Below the pieces are notes generated by a model, which saw only the letters and a program-made list of their open reading frames with translations, did not search any database and had not been told where the DNA came from. Position numbers and translations under genes: made by a program. A stretch of DNA of 64,000 bases from Xanthomonas arboricola pv. populi (lineage in GTDB: Bacteria > Pseudomonadota > Gammaproteobacteria > Xanthomonadales > Xanthomonadaceae), in assembly GCF_002939945.1 (NCBI RefSeq), contig NZ_MDEB01000004.1, positions 124,001 to 188,000 of the forward strand. Direction: 5' to 3'. Within the stretch, counting starts at the first letter, position 1. Each line of letters opens with the position of its first letter. Below, piece after piece: positions 8,622 to 18,619 of the stretch.

Positions 8622-10000
8622 CAGGCCTCCAGGGCCGGCAGCCGCAGCGTCACGCGCAGGCCGCCCAAGGGCGAAGGTGTGGCGTGGATCTCGCCGTCGT
8701 GCGCGCCGACGATATTGCGGCAGATCGCCAGGCCCAGCCCGCTGCCGCCGCTGGCGCGATTGCGCGAGCCTTCCACGCGATAGAAGCGCTCGAACAGGCG
8801 ATCGAGCTTGTCTGCCGGCACGCCGGGCGCGCTGTCTTCGATCACGATCTCCACCAGGTGCGCGCGCCGTGCGCACTGCACCCGCAACTGGCCGCCGGCA
8901 TCGGTGTAGCGCAAGGCGTTTTCCAGCAGGTTGGACAGCAGCTGCTGCAGGCGACGCTCGTCGCCGTCGACATGCACCGGCGCGGTGATGCCGTGGGCCT
9001 GCAGCGTGAGCCCGGCTGCGGCAATGCGCGTGCGCATGCCGGCCAGCGTGGACTGCAGCACCACGCTCAGATCGATCGGCGCGCGCCGGTAGGCCAGCGC
9101 GCCGACATCGGTCAGCGACAGATCGTAGAGATCCTCGATCAGCTTGCCGAGCTGGCCGACCTCCTGGTGCAACGAGGTCAGCGACTCGCGCGTCATCGGC
9201 CGGATGCCGTCCTGCAGCGCTTCCAGCTCGGCGCGCAGCACCGCCAGCGGCGTGCGCAACTCGTGCGAGACATCGGCCATGAAATCGCGGCGCGCGCGTT
9301 CGTTGTTGTCCAGCGCCTGCGCCAGTTGGTTGAAGTCGCGCGCGAGCTGGTCGAGCTCATCGCGCATGCCGGCCTCCAGGCGCGTGCCGTAGTCGCCGGC
9401 CGCCAGGCGATGGGTTGCCGCGGTCAGGCTGCGCACGCGGCGCAGCAAGGTGCGCGACAGCAGCCAGCCGAACAGCGCGGCCACCATGATGGATGCCGCG
9501 CCGACGGTCCACCACAGACGTTGCTGGGCCTGGTAGAAACGCGCGTCGTTGGCGGTCAGCACCTTCTCGAAGGGCAGCATGCCCATCCAGCCCACCGTCT
9601 GCCCGTGCACCACCACCGGGCGCAGCGTGTCGGTGCGGCTGACGTCGGGGTTGCCGATGATCACCCGGTAGTCGCGATCCAGCAGCGCGAAACGAAACAC
9701 CGCGCCGGTCTGATCGGAGATCGGTGGGGCGCGCAGCGGCAGGTTCTGCGGCAGCTCCGGGCGCATCAGCACGAACCAGGCATCGGGATTGTCGCGGATG
9801 AAGTTCCAGTCGCCGTGCTTGGCGTAGTCGGCCTGCACGCGCGGCAACACTTCCAGCATCCGCTCGATGCCCTGCTCGCTGAGATAGTCGAGAAACTGCT
9901 TTTTGAGCAGCAGCTGCCCGGCCAGGCCATTGATCAGCAGCACTGCAATGCAGGCGCTGAGGATGGCGAGGAAGAGTTTGGCGGTGATTCCGAGTTTCAT
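8621..10000 (-). CDS. Sensor histidine kinase (BaeS/SmeS-like)
   Basis: 459 residues. TM1 is at about 7-29 and TM2 at about 163-183, with a periplasmic sensor region between them. A HAMP linker follows, then the phosphoacceptor box ADVSHELRTPLAVL with His246. The ATPase domain has LLENALRYTDAG (N box), SAPGVP (G1) and GGSGLGLAI (G2). The start at 10000 (MKLGITAKLF) puts TM1 at the N-terminus; longer upstream forms lack family likeness. It is transcribed away from the RND efflux operon across a 249-base divergent region, and is expected to sense envelope or antimicrobial stress. Confidence 0.93.
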   Translation of the reverse strand: MKLGITAKLFLAILSACIAVLLINGLAGQLLLKKQFLDYLSEQGIERMLEVLPRVQADYAKHGDWNFIRDNPDAWFVLMRPELPQNLPLRAPPISDQTGAVFRFALLDRDYRVIIGNPDVSRTDTLRPVVVHGQTVGWMGMLPFEKVLTANDARFYQAQQRLWWTVGAASIMVAALFGWLLSRTLLRRVRSLTAATHRLAAGDYGTRLEAGMRDELDQLARDFNQLAQALDNNERARRDFMADVSHELRTPLAVLRAELEALQDGIRPMTRESLTSLHQEVGQLGKLIEDLYDLSLTDVGALAYRRAPIDLSVVLQSTLAGMRTRIAAAGLTLQAHGITAPVHVDGDERRLQQLLSNLLENALRYTDAGGQLRVQCARRAHLVEIVIEDSAPGVPADKLDRLFERFYRVEGSRNRASGGSGLGLAICRNIVGAHDGEIHATPSPLGGLRVTLRLPALEA

Positions 10001-10249
10001 CGACGTGGGGAAAACCTTGTTGCGAATGAGGTCATGCACGCGCGCCTGCTGCAATGACTGCCTGCATCGACTGGGTAGTGGGGCGCCGGCGGCTGCCGGC
10101 ACGGATGCGGCGCCGGTCTTGCACAACCGTATTGGGACTTCATTAAACCCCGAAAGCAAGCGCCTGCTGTCTGTCGATGCGAATCTTCAAATTTGCTCCA
10201 TATTCGCGGCGTAGCGTGCGCATCCTCCGATCACTCCCGAGTGCGCCGT
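10001..10249. promoter_or_regulatory. Divergent promoter region between kinase/regulator and RND operon
   Basis: A 249-base gap between oppositely transcribed units, and the only place for their promoters. I see no clean palindrome or -35/-10 pair that I would defend. The stretch near 10135-10150 is the most AT-rich part. By position it should contain the response regulator's binding site if the system controls the pump. Confidence 0.45.
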
Positions 10250-11527
10250 ATGCGTTGCGTTGCTTCCTCCCGTTCTGCCGTGGTGCCGCGTCAATGGCTG
10301 CTGGCCGCCATGATCACCGTCGTGCTGGCGGCGTGTTCGCCTGCGCAAGCGCCGCAGCAGCGGCAAGTGGAAGTGGGCGTGCAACGCGTGGACGTGCAGC
10401 GCCTGGCGCTGGACCAGACACTGCCCGGGCGCACCGTGGCCTATCAAAGTGCGCAGGTGCGCCCGCAAGTGGGCGGCATCCTGCGCAAGCGGCTGTTCAC
10501 CGAAGGCGAGCAGGTGCAAGCCGGGCAGGTGCTGTACCAGATCGAGCCCGCACCGTTCCAGGCCGCCTACGCGTCCGCGCAAGGCGAACTGGCGCAGGCC
10601 GAAGCGGCGGTGCTGTCGGCCAGGCCCAAGGCGCAGCGGTATCAGACGCTGGTCAAGCTCGATGCGGTCAGCCAGCAGGACGGCGACGACGCCGCCGCCA
10701 CCTTGCGCCAGAACGAAGCCGCAGTCACCGCGGCCAGGGCGGCGTTGCAGACCGCAAAGCTCAATCTGGATTTCACCCGCATCACCGCGCCGATCAGCGG
10801 CCGTATCGGCACTTCGAGCTTCACCCCGGGCGCGCTGGTCACCGCCGACCAGACCGATGTGCTGACCACCATCAACCAGCTCGATCCGATCTATGTGGAT
10901 GTCAGCCAGTCCAGCGCGCAGCTGCTGCAGCTGCGGCGCAAGCTCGCTGCCGGTCAGCTCAAGGCGGTCGATGGCAAGGCCGAGGTCAAGCTGTTGCTGG
11001 AAGACGGCACTGCCTACGCGCGCACCGGCACGCTGGAAGTGGTGGACACCGCAGTGGATGCCACCACCGGCACGGTGAAACTGCGTGCAGTGATTCCGAA
11101 CCCCGATCATCTGCTGCTGCCCGGCATGTACGTCAAGGCGGTGCTGTCGATGGCGGTCAACGAGCAGGCGATCCTGGTGCCGCAACAGGCCGTCACCCGC
11201 AACAGCAAGGGCGAGGCGGTGGCGATGGTGGTCGGCGCCGACGGCAAGGTGGCGCAGCGCGTGCTCAAGACCGGCGATGCGGTCGGCGACCGCTGGGTGG
11301 TCAGCGAAGGATTGTCCGCAGGCGAGAGCGTGATTGTGCAGGGCCTGCAGAAGATCCAGGTCGGCATGCCGGTGAAGACGCGCGAGGTGAGCGCAGCTGC
11401 AGCAACGCCGGCGGCAGCTGTGCCCAGTGCAGCTGCTGCAGTCGCACCGAGCGCACCCGCCGCCGCTACGCCTGAGGCCATGCCGACGCCTGCAGCGCCG
11501 GCCAGCGCCACGCCCAAGGCCGACTGA
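10250..11527 (+). CDS. RND efflux periplasmic adaptor (membrane fusion) lipoprotein
   Basis: 425 residues. The lipoprotein signal ends VVLAAC with the lipidated cysteine at residue 29. The body has the AcrA/MexA architecture: LPGRTVAYQSAQVRPQVGG begins the barrel/lipoyl part, an alpha-hairpin follows, then DFTRITAPISGRIGTSSFTP closes the lipoyl domain. The last 45 residues are an unusual Ala/Pro-rich tail. It bridges the inner-membrane pump and outer-membrane channel encoded next. The ATG at 10250 gives the correct lipoprotein signal; an upstream in-frame start would bury it. Confidence 0.93.
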   Translation: MRCVASSRSAVVPRQWLLAAMITVVLAACSPAQAPQQRQVEVGVQRVDVQRLALDQTLPGRTVAYQSAQVRPQVGGILRKRLFTEGEQVQAGQVLYQIEPAPFQAAYASAQGELAQAEAAVLSARPKAQRYQTLVKLDAVSQQDGDDAAATLRQNEAAVTAARAALQTAKLNLDFTRITAPISGRIGTSSFTPGALVTADQTDVLTTINQLDPIYVDVSQSSAQLLQLRRKLAAGQLKAVDGKAEVKLLLEDGTAYARTGTLEVVDTAVDATTGTVKLRAVIPNPDHLLLPGMYVKAVLSMAVNEQAILVPQQAVTRNSKGEAVAMVVGADGKVAQRVLKTGDAVGDRWVVSEGLSAGESVIVQGLQKIQVGMPVKTREVSAAAATPAAAVPSAAAAVAPSAPAAATPEAMPTPAAPASATPKAD

Positions 11528-11536
11528 GGAACTCCC

Positions 11537-14500
11537 ATGGCTCGTTTCTTCATCGACCGCCCCATCTTCGCCTGGGTCATCGCCATCGTCATCACGCTGG
11601 CCGGCGCGATCTCGATCTTCTCGCTGCCGCTGGAGCAGTACCCGGACATCGCACCGCCCTCGGTCACGGTCAGTGCGACCTATACCGGCGCCTCCGCAGA
11701 GACCGTGCAGAACTCGGTCACGCAGATCCTAGAACAGCAGATGACAGGCCTGGACAATCTGCTCTACATGTCCTCCAGCAGCAGCTCGGCAGGCACTGCG
11801 CAGATCACGCTGACCTTCGACTCCGGCACCGACCCGGATACCGCGCAGGTACAGGTGCAGAACAAGGTGTCGCAAGGCGAGGCGCTGCTGCCCGACGAGG
11901 TCAAGACCAACGGCGTGACCGTGACCAAGTCGGCCAGCGGCAGCATGTTCATGGTGCTGGCCTTCACTTCCGAAGACGGCAGCATGGACAGCACCGACAT
12001 CGGCGACTACATGGTGTCCGCGTTGCAGGACCCGATCAGCCGCCTCAACGGCATCGGCAGCGTCAACGTGTTCGGGGCCGAGTACGCGATGCGCGTCTGG
12101 CTGGATCCGGAGAAACTGCACACCTACGCACTGATGCCCTCGGATGTCAGCACCGCGATCGCCGCGCAGAACGCCGATGTCTCGTCCGGCGCGCTGGGTG
12201 CATTGCCAGCGCTGCAGGGCCAGCAGTTGAATGCCACGGTGACCTCGCGCAGCAAGCTGCGCACGCCGGCGCAGTTCGAGAACATCGTGCTCAAGTCCGA
12301 TGCCGGCGGCGCCACGGTCTACCTGCGCGATGTTGCGCGGGTGGAGCTGGGCTCGGAATCCTACGGCTCCAGTTCCAAGTTCAACGGCAAGGCCGCCTCG
12401 GGCATGGGCCTGCAGCTGGCAACCGGCGCCAATGCGCTGGATGCGGCCAAACTGGTGGAGGCCAAGCTGGATGCGCTCAAGCCGTACTTCCCGGCCGGCC
12501 TGAAATACGAGGTGGCCTACGACACCACGCCGTTCGTGCGCATCTCCATCGAGGAAGTGGTCAAGACCCTGATCGAAGCGATCGTGCTGGTGGTCGTGGT
12601 GATGTACCTGTTCCTGCAGAACTGGCGTGCCACGCTGGTGCCGGTGATCGCGGTGCCGGTGGTGCTGATGGGCACGTTCGGGGTGTTGTCGCTGCTGGGC
12701 TTTTCGATCAACACGCTGACCATGTTTGCCATGGTGCTGGCGATCGGCCTGCTGGTGGACGATGCCATCGTGGTGGTGGAAAACGTCGAGCGGCTGATGG
12801 CCGAGCAGGGCATGTCGCCGCGCGAAGCCACGCACACCTCGATGGGCCAGATCACCGGCGCCCTGGTCGGTATCGCGCTGGTGCTTACTGCGGTGTTCCT
12901 GCCGATGGCCTTCTTCGGCGGCGCCACCGGCGAGATCTATCGGCAGTTTTCGGTGACCATTGCCGCGGCGATGATCCTGTCGCTGGTGGTCGCACTGACC
13001 CTGAGTCCGGCGCTGTGCGCCACCTTGCTCAAGCCCATCGACAAGGGCGGCCATGTCTCGCGCAAGGGCGTGCTGGGCAGGTTCTTCACCTGGTTCAACA
13101 CGCGCTTCGATCGCGGCACCGAGCGCTATGGGCGTGGCGTGGAGCGCATCGTCGGCCATCGCAAGCTCGGCTCGCTGATCTATGCGGTGCTGCTGGTGGT
13201 GCTGGGCCTGCTGTTCTGGCGTCTGCCCAGCGCGTTCCTGCCCGAAGAAGACCAGGGCATGCTGATGGTGATGTTCAGCGCGCCGGCCGGTGCCACCCAG
13301 CAGCGCACCCAGCAGTCGATCGACCAGGCCACCGCGTTCATCCTCAAGCAGCCGGAAGTGCAGGGCATCATGACCATCTCCGGTTTCAGCCTGGCCGGCA
13401 GCAGCCAGAACTCGGGCATGGGCTTCATCCGCCTGAAGGATTGGGCCGACCGCGAAGGCTCGGCGCAGGAGGTGGCCCAGCGCATCACCGGCGCGATGAT
13501 GATGACGCTGCCCGACGCGCAGGTGTTTGCGCTGACCCCGCCGGCGATCAACGGGCTGGGCACCAGTTCCGGTTTCACCCTGCAGTTGCAGGATGCCGCC
13601 GGCAACGGACACGAGGCGCTGGTGGAAGCACGCAAGCGGTTGCTGCAGCTGGCCAACGGCAACCAGAGCCTGAGTGCGGTGCGCTTCAACGGCCTGGACG
13701 ATGCGCCGATCTACCGCGTGCAGATCGACGATGCCAAGGCCGGTGCGTTGGGCGTGGCCGCAGCCGACATCAACACCACGCTCTCCACGGTGATGGGCGG
13801 GCGTTACGTCAACGACTTCCTCAACAACAACCGGGTCAAGCGCGTGTACGTGCAGGGCGAAGCGTCCGCACGCATGTTGCCCGGCGATATCGACCGCTGG
13901 TACGTGCGCAACAGCGACGCCGCGATGGTGCCGTTCTCGGCGTTCGCCAGCAGCGCCTGGGCCTATGCGCCGCAGGTGTTGACCCGCTTCAACGGCAGCG
14001 AATCGATGGAAATTACCGGCAGCGCCGCATCCGGCATCAGCTCGGGCGATGCGATGACCGCAGTTGCCGGCGAAGTGGACGGCATGGGCAAGGGCGTGGG
14101 CTACGCCTGGTCGGGCATGTCGTATCAGGAACAGGCCGCCGGCACCCAGACCTGGATGTTGTATGCGGTGTCGCTGGTATTCGTGTTCCTGTGCCTGGCC
14201 GCGTTGTACGAGAGTTGGTCGATCCCGATCTCGGTGATGCTGGCGGTGCCGGTGGGCATCGTCGGCGCACTGCTGGCGACCTGGATGCGCGGGCTGTCCA
14301 ACGACATCTACTTCCAGGTCGGCCTGCTGGCGACAATGGGCCTGGCCGCCAAGAACGGCATCCTGATCGTGGAGTTCGCCAAGGAGCTGGAAGAAAAAGG
14401 TCAGCCGCTGATCGAGGCCACCCTGCACGCCGCACGCATGCGCCTGCGCCCGATCCTGATGACCTCGCTGGCCTTCATGCTCGGCGTGCTGCCGATGGTG

Positions 14501-14686
14501 ATCAGCAGCGGCGCCGGCTCCGGCGGACGCCACTCGCTGGGCACCGGCGTGTTGGGCGGCACGCTGGCCTCCACCGTGCTGGGCATCTTCTTCGTGCCGT
14601 TGTTCTACGTGATGGTGCGCAGCCTTTTTCCCGGCAAGGCTGCCGCGCACACCACCGTCGTTTCCACCTCCGAGGTGACTCCATGA
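11537..14686 (+). CDS. RND multidrug efflux pump, HAE1 family (AcrB/MexB/SmeE-like)
   Basis: 1049 residues, exactly the AcrB/MexB size. It begins MARFFIDRPIFAWVIAIVI, typical of HAE1 pumps. The proton-relay aspartate pair is in GLLVDDAIVVVENVER (transmembrane helix 4) and the relay lysine in MGLAAKNGILIVEF (helix 10). Two large periplasmic loops form the porter and funnel domains. It exports hydrophobic and amphiphilic compounds by proton antiport. It starts 9 bases after the adaptor gene and its stop overlaps the outer-membrane gene as ATGATG. Confidence 0.96.
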   Translation: MARFFIDRPIFAWVIAIVITLAGAISIFSLPLEQYPDIAPPSVTVSATYTGASAETVQNSVTQILEQQMTGLDNLLYMSSSSSSAGTAQITLTFDSGTDPDTAQVQVQNKVSQGEALLPDEVKTNGVTVTKSASGSMFMVLAFTSEDGSMDSTDIGDYMVSALQDPISRLNGIGSVNVFGAEYAMRVWLDPEKLHTYALMPSDVSTAIAAQNADVSSGALGALPALQGQQLNATVTSRSKLRTPAQFENIVLKSDAGGATVYLRDVARVELGSESYGSSSKFNGKAASGMGLQLATGANALDAAKLVEAKLDALKPYFPAGLKYEVAYDTTPFVRISIEEVVKTLIEAIVLVVVVMYLFLQNWRATLVPVIAVPVVLMGTFGVLSLLGFSINTLTMFAMVLAIGLLVDDAIVVVENVERLMAEQGMSPREATHTSMGQITGALVGIALVLTAVFLPMAFFGGATGEIYRQFSVTIAAAMILSLVVALTLSPALCATLLKPIDKGGHVSRKGVLGRFFTWFNTRFDRGTERYGRGVERIVGHRKLGSLIYAVLLVVLGLLFWRLPSAFLPEEDQGMLMVMFSAPAGATQQRTQQSIDQATAFILKQPEVQGIMTISGFSLAGSSQNSGMGFIRLKDWADREGSAQEVAQRITGAMMMTLPDAQVFALTPPAINGLGTSSGFTLQLQDAAGNGHEALVEARKRLLQLANGNQSLSAVRFNGLDDAPIYRVQIDDAKAGALGVAAADINTTLSTVMGGRYVNDFLNNNRVKRVYVQGEASARMLPGDIDRWYVRNSDAAMVPFSAFASSAWAYAPQVLTRFNGSESMEITGSAASGISSGDAMTAVAGEVDGMGKGVGYAWSGMSYQEQAAGTQTWMLYAVSLVFVFLCLAALYESWSIPISVMLAVPVGIVGALLATWMRGLSNDIYFQVGLLATMGLAAKNGILIVEFAKELEEKGQPLIEATLHAARMRLRPILMTSLAFMLGVLPMVISSGAGSGGRHSLGTGVLGGTLASTVLGIFFVPLFYVMVRSLFPGKAAAHTTVVSTSEVTP

Positions 14687-16134
14687 TGCGCACGACATCC
14701 CTCAGCCTGGCGGTGGCCTGCGCCATCGCCTTGAGCGGCTGCGTCAGCATGGCGCCGCAGTACGCGCGCCCGGATGCACCGGTGCCCGGCGTAGTCGGCG
14801 ACACCGGCAGCGTGACCCATGGCGACAGTGCCGATGGCCGCACTACCGCTGCGGCCCAGCTGGATTGGCGGCAGGTGCTGGTCGATGCGCGCCTGCAGCA
14901 GGTGGTCGCACTGGCGCTGGACAACAACCGCGACCTGCGTGTGGCCGTGCTCAATATCGAGCAGGCGCGCGCGCAGTACCGCATCCAGCGTGCGGACCTG
15001 TTTCCCGCGGTGGATGCCACCGTCTCGCACACGGCGCAACGTGCTGCAGCGGCGACCAGTTTCACCGGCGCGCCGCAGATCATCCGCAGCGCCACCGGGC
15101 AGGTGGGGATCAGCAGCTGGGAGCTGGACCTGTTCGGGCGCATCCGCAGCCTCAAGAACGAAGCGCTGGAAACCTATCTGGCCAGCGAGCAGACCCAGCG
15201 CAGCACGCGCCTGAGCCTGGTGGCCGAAGTGGCCAGCGACTGGCTCACCGTGGCCGCCGATCAGCAGCGGCTGGCACTTGCCCAGCAGACCCTGGAGAGC
15301 CAGCGCAAGACGCTGCGCCTGACCGAAATGCAGCACGACAACGGCATCGTCTCCGGGCTGGATCTGGCGCAGATCCAGACCAGCGTGGAAAGCGCGCGCG
15401 CCGATGTCGCCAACTTCACCACCCAGCTTGCGCAGTCGCGCAATGCGCTGAACCTGGTCGTGGGCACGTCGATACCGGCAGCGTTATTGCCGGCTGCCGA
15501 TGCGATCGAGAGCGGCGTTGCATTGGCACCGTTGCCGGCGCAGCTGGAATCGCGCGTGCTGTTGCAGCGCCCGGACGTAGTGTCGGCCGAGCACACGCTC
15601 AAGGCAGCCAACGCCGACATCGGCGCGGCGCGTGCGGCGTTCTTCCCCACCATCTCGTTGACCGGCAATGTCGGGCGCGGCAGCGATGCCTTGTCCAGCC
15701 TGTTCGGTGGCGACCACACCTGGTCGTTCACGCCCAGCGTGAGCCTGCCGATCTTCCGCGCCGGCGCGCTGAAGGCCGAACTGGATGTGGCCAAGCTGCA
15801 GAAGGACATCACCATCGCCCAATACGAACTGGCGATCCAGACCGCCTTCAGCGAAGTGGCCGACGCGCTGGCCGAGCGCACCCAGCTGGACGAACGCATG
15901 GACGCGCAGCGCGCCCTGGTGGATGCGGCACAACGCGGTTTCACCCTGTCGGATGCGCGCTACCGCAATGGCGTGGACAGTTATCTGGTGGCACTGGACG
16001 CGCAGCGTTCGCTCTACAGCGCACAACAGACCTTGATCAGCCTGCGGCTGACCGAAGCAAGCAACCGGGTGACCTTGTACAAGGTGCTCGGCGGCGGCGC
16101 CGATGCGCAGTCGCAACCACTGGCGCAACAGTAG
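14683..16134 (+). CDS. Outer-membrane efflux channel lipoprotein (OprM/SmeF-like)
   Basis: 483 residues with a lipoprotein signal (ALSGC, Cys20). Two outer-membrane efflux repeats form the TolC-type barrel and tunnel, with ISSWELDLFGRIRSLKNEAL in the first and SLPIFRAGALKAELDVAK in the second. It completes the tripartite pump. The start overlaps the pump gene's stop (ATGATG), so the three genes are one operon. Confidence 0.95.
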   Translation: MMRTTSLSLAVACAIALSGCVSMAPQYARPDAPVPGVVGDTGSVTHGDSADGRTTAAAQLDWRQVLVDARLQQVVALALDNNRDLRVAVLNIEQARAQYRIQRADLFPAVDATVSHTAQRAAAATSFTGAPQIIRSATGQVGISSWELDLFGRIRSLKNEALETYLASEQTQRSTRLSLVAEVASDWLTVAADQQRLALAQQTLESQRKTLRLTEMQHDNGIVSGLDLAQIQTSVESARADVANFTTQLAQSRNALNLVVGTSIPAALLPAADAIESGVALAPLPAQLESRVLLQRPDVVSAEHTLKAANADIGAARAAFFPTISLTGNVGRGSDALSSLFGGDHTWSFTPSVSLPIFRAGALKAELDVAKLQKDITIAQYELAIQTAFSEVADALAERTQLDERMDAQRALVDAAQRGFTLSDARYRNGVDSYLVALDAQRSLYSAQQTLISLRLTEASNRVTLYKVLGGGADAQSQPLAQQ

Positions 16135-16227
16135 CCCTGCACGGATGCGCGAGCGCAAGCACATCCGCCAGATCCGCAATGGCAGTGACAGTGCCAGGAT
16201 CAAAAGAAGCTGACCAGATCGCACCTC

Positions 16228-16434
16228 ATCGGACAGCGCGTAGCGTGCTGCTCGCAATCATGCACCCACCATCCCGACTGGTCCTTGCCCGTCCACCGTC
16301 GCGGGACCTTACGCGGCATGGATGCCGCGTAAGAGCTACAGGGACGTACTTGCGGCGTGTCCTGCGATGGTGGGCGGGCAAAGGCCTTGCAGCCCAGCCG
16401 CAGATCATCCGCCTTACAACCGACGCATACGCAC
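16228..16434. repeat. Dispersed nested-palindrome repeat, copy 1
   Basis: A non-coding element with a close relative at 50970-51172. Its core is a perfect 12-base-arm hairpin (CTTACGCGGCAT at 16308-16319 and its complement at 16322-16333). That lies inside an outer inverted pair, CCCACCATC at 16265-16273 and GATGGTGGG at 16366-16374. Shared with copy 2 are ACAGGGACGTACTTGCGGCG and the GACGCAT-type right end. It occupies most of the 526-base gap between the efflux operon and the next gene. No ORF here is credible. Confidence 0.75.
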
Positions 16435-16660
16435 GTTTGACCAGCTTCATGCCGCCAAGTGTCCCGCAAGCGCGAAGGACATCGCGCCGGCCAAGGTGGT
16501 CGTGTGCGGGCGGGAAACACAAAAAAGGCCGCACCCACCGATCGGTGAGCGCAGCAGTTTCTCCGCAGCTCTGACTGCAGGCAATAGGCAGGTGTTCCCA
16601 TCCATGTTGCGATGGCCGACGCAGACGCCGGTCATCGCATTACACACCGCTAAAATCGCA

Positions 16661-18619
16661 TCACTTCGCCGCGTTGGCGTTCATCACCGCATTGCGGTTT
16701 GCGTCCAGATACTGCGCCGGGTCGCGCATGCCGGTGGTGTGGCATTGCCCGGTGGTGTGGCCGCGGTTCACGCCGCCTGGCAGCTGCGCGTTGACCTGCT
16801 CCACGGTGCCGTCTTCCGGATCGTTCAAGACCAGGTCCGAAGCGGCGTTGCAGTAGTCGTTGGTGTACCAGTTGGTCTTGGCGAACGAGGTGGTGTAGTA
16901 GTTGACCTTGGCGCGCGCATCGGCCGGAATACCGGCCAGCCAGGCCTTGGCGCCGTCATAGGTCATGTCGGTATTGGTGCCGCAACCTACGCCGAACCAC
17001 GAGCCCACAGCCGCCAGAATGCCCGACAGGTTGGTGCCCTGGTACGGCGTGCCCACCGACTGCATCACCCGCCCACCCGTGGCGTTATCCAGCCCGCTCC
17101 AGTAGTAGGTGTACAGATGCAGCGCGGCCATGCCACCCTGGCTGTGCGCCACCGTCGCGAACGAGGACCACTGACTGGCAAACTGCGCCAGCCGCTGTGC
17201 GAACTGGTCGTTGCTGCGGTTCTGTTTGGCATCGATAAACGAGGACGCATTGGTGAACTGCGCCTGCGGCCACACGCCGTTGGAGCAATAGCCGTGCACC
17301 AGCACCAATTGCGAGCCAACCGCCTGCGGTTGCGTCATCGCACTGGCACTGGCCAGCGCGGTTGGGCGCGGCCCCATGCGCATGCTTTCGTCGATCGCAG
17401 CGGCAGATCGCGCGATGCTGGCACGTCGCAACGCGGGCAGCTGCAACGGCAGCGTGTCGGCCTGCACCAGCGGGATGTAATGGTCCGGGTCTTCGATACG
17501 CAACCCGCGCAGCGTAAATGGCGCACGCGCACCGGCACGCGCGATCCAGCGTTCGTCCAGGCTCAGCGGCAGCTGGCCTTGCTGCGGCGTCAGCATGCCG
17601 CCGATCCACGCCACCGGCACCTGCTTGCCCTTGGCATCGGTGCCCCAGACCTGGCCGAACACGCGGTAATGCGATGGTGCCTTGCCGCGCGCGGCGACCG
17701 GCAAGGCAATGCTGAGCCGGGTGCCGTCGGCAGCGCGTGCGCTGAGCGCGTTGCCGAGCAGACGCAGGGAGGTATCCAGCACCGGCAACACATGCTCGCT
17801 GGTGCGCACGAACGGCTGCCCGGCCTGATCGCGACCGTGCACGATCACCTGCGCGATCCAGGTGCCTTCGGCTGTCGGTTGGAACGTGCCGCCATACACG
17901 CCATCGCCGGCAGCACCATCGTCGTGCTGCCCGTCATCGGCCATCGGCAGCGTGCGGATGCCGCCTTGCGGGTCGATCACACGCAGGCTCGCTGTTTCGA
18001 TCTGCCCCGCCTGCGCGGCCAGCAAGCTCGCGCCGCCTGCATCGTTGCCGCTGAGCAAGGCGTTGAGCGTCAGCGACTGGCCGACCTGCTGCCGACGATG
18101 GCCCGGGTACGAGGCCAGCTGCGTGCGTGCATCGCCTTCCATCAATACATAGCCGCGTTGCGCCACTGGCGATGCCGACTGCAGGGTCAGCGACCATGTG
18201 CCGTTCTGTGCCGATTCCACCGCGTAACGCATGCCGCTGGTGCCATTCTCTGCGGTGCCCAGCAGTGTGCGTTGTGCCTGCAGTTGCGGTGCAACGGCCG
18301 CTGCGCGCGTGCCGGCAACGCGTGGTGCAGTCACCGCCGCCTCCCACGGCTGATCGCCGGCCAGCACCATGAAACGCAGGTGGCCGTTTTCCACCGGCAA
18401 GGTGCCTTGCCAACGCGCGGAGTGACCCGCCGGCGCCAACTCCACCGGCAGCAAGGCGCTCTTGGACAGGATGGCCGACTCGGCCGGATCGGGTGCGCGC
18501 ATCTGCACGAACTCCTCCGGTGGGCCAGCCAGTTGTTTGGGCTGCAGCTCGGCCGCCGCAAGCGGCATCGACACGAGCGACAGGGTGCACAGCAATGACA
18601 GCAGCGACGGCTTCGGCAT
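16661..18619 (-). CDS. Secreted serine hydrolase, conditioned-medium-factor-like
   Basis: 652 residues. A signal peptide (about residues 1-22, ending PLAAAE) indicates export. The N-terminal two thirds look like beta-rich domains, including a DDGQHDDGAAGDGVYGGTF repeat-like stretch. The C-terminal part is an alpha/beta hydrolase fold with LVLVHGYCSNG and the nucleophile Ser493 in AHSQGG. It matches my recollection of proteins annotated conditioned medium factor in Xanthomonas and relatives; the name comes from a Dictyostelium protein and does not fix the function. A lipase or esterase role in the periplasm or outside the cell is likely. It is monocistronic, with a 275-base upstream gap. Confidence 0.75.
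   Translation of the reverse strand: MPKPSLLSLLCTLSLVSMPLAAAELQPKQLAGPPEEFVQMRAPDPAESAILSKSALLPVELAPAGHSARWQGTLPVENGHLRFMVLAGDQPWEAAVTAPRVAGTRAAAVAPQLQAQRTLLGTAENGTSGMRYAVESAQNGTWSLTLQSASPVAQRGYVLMEGDARTQLASYPGHRRQQVGQSLTLNALLSGNDAGGASLLAAQAGQIETASLRVIDPQGGIRTLPMADDGQHDDGAAGDGVYGGTFQPTAEGTWIAQVIVHGRDQAGQPFVRTSEHVLPVLDTSLRLLGNALSARAADGTRLSIALPVAARGKAPSHYRVFGQVWGTDAKGKQVPVAWIGGMLTPQQGQLPLSLDERWIARAGARAPFTLRGLRIEDPDHYIPLVQADTLPLQLPALRRASIARSAAAIDESMRMGPRPTALASASAMTQPQAVGSQLVLVHGYCSNGVWPQAQFTNASSFIDAKQNRSNDQFAQRLAQFASQWSSFATVAHSQGGMAALHLYTYYWSGLDNATGGRVMQSVGTPYQGTNLSGILAAVGSWFGVGCGTNTDMTYDGAKAWLAGIPADARAKVNYYTTSFAKTNWYTNDYCNAASDLVLNDPEDGTVEQVNAQLPGGVNRGHTTGQCHTTGMRDPAQYLDANRNAVMNANAAK

Noticed and set aside
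11729-14698. A 989-codon open frame antisense to the RND pump
   Set aside because: Full overlap with a certain AcrB-type gene, composition biased to His/Gln/Gly; no homology features.
16322-18598. A 758-codon open frame on the plus strand opposite the secreted hydrolase
   Set aside because: It is the antisense of a gene with signal peptide and catalytic motif, rich in His/Arg/Gln, with no domain; a product of high GC.
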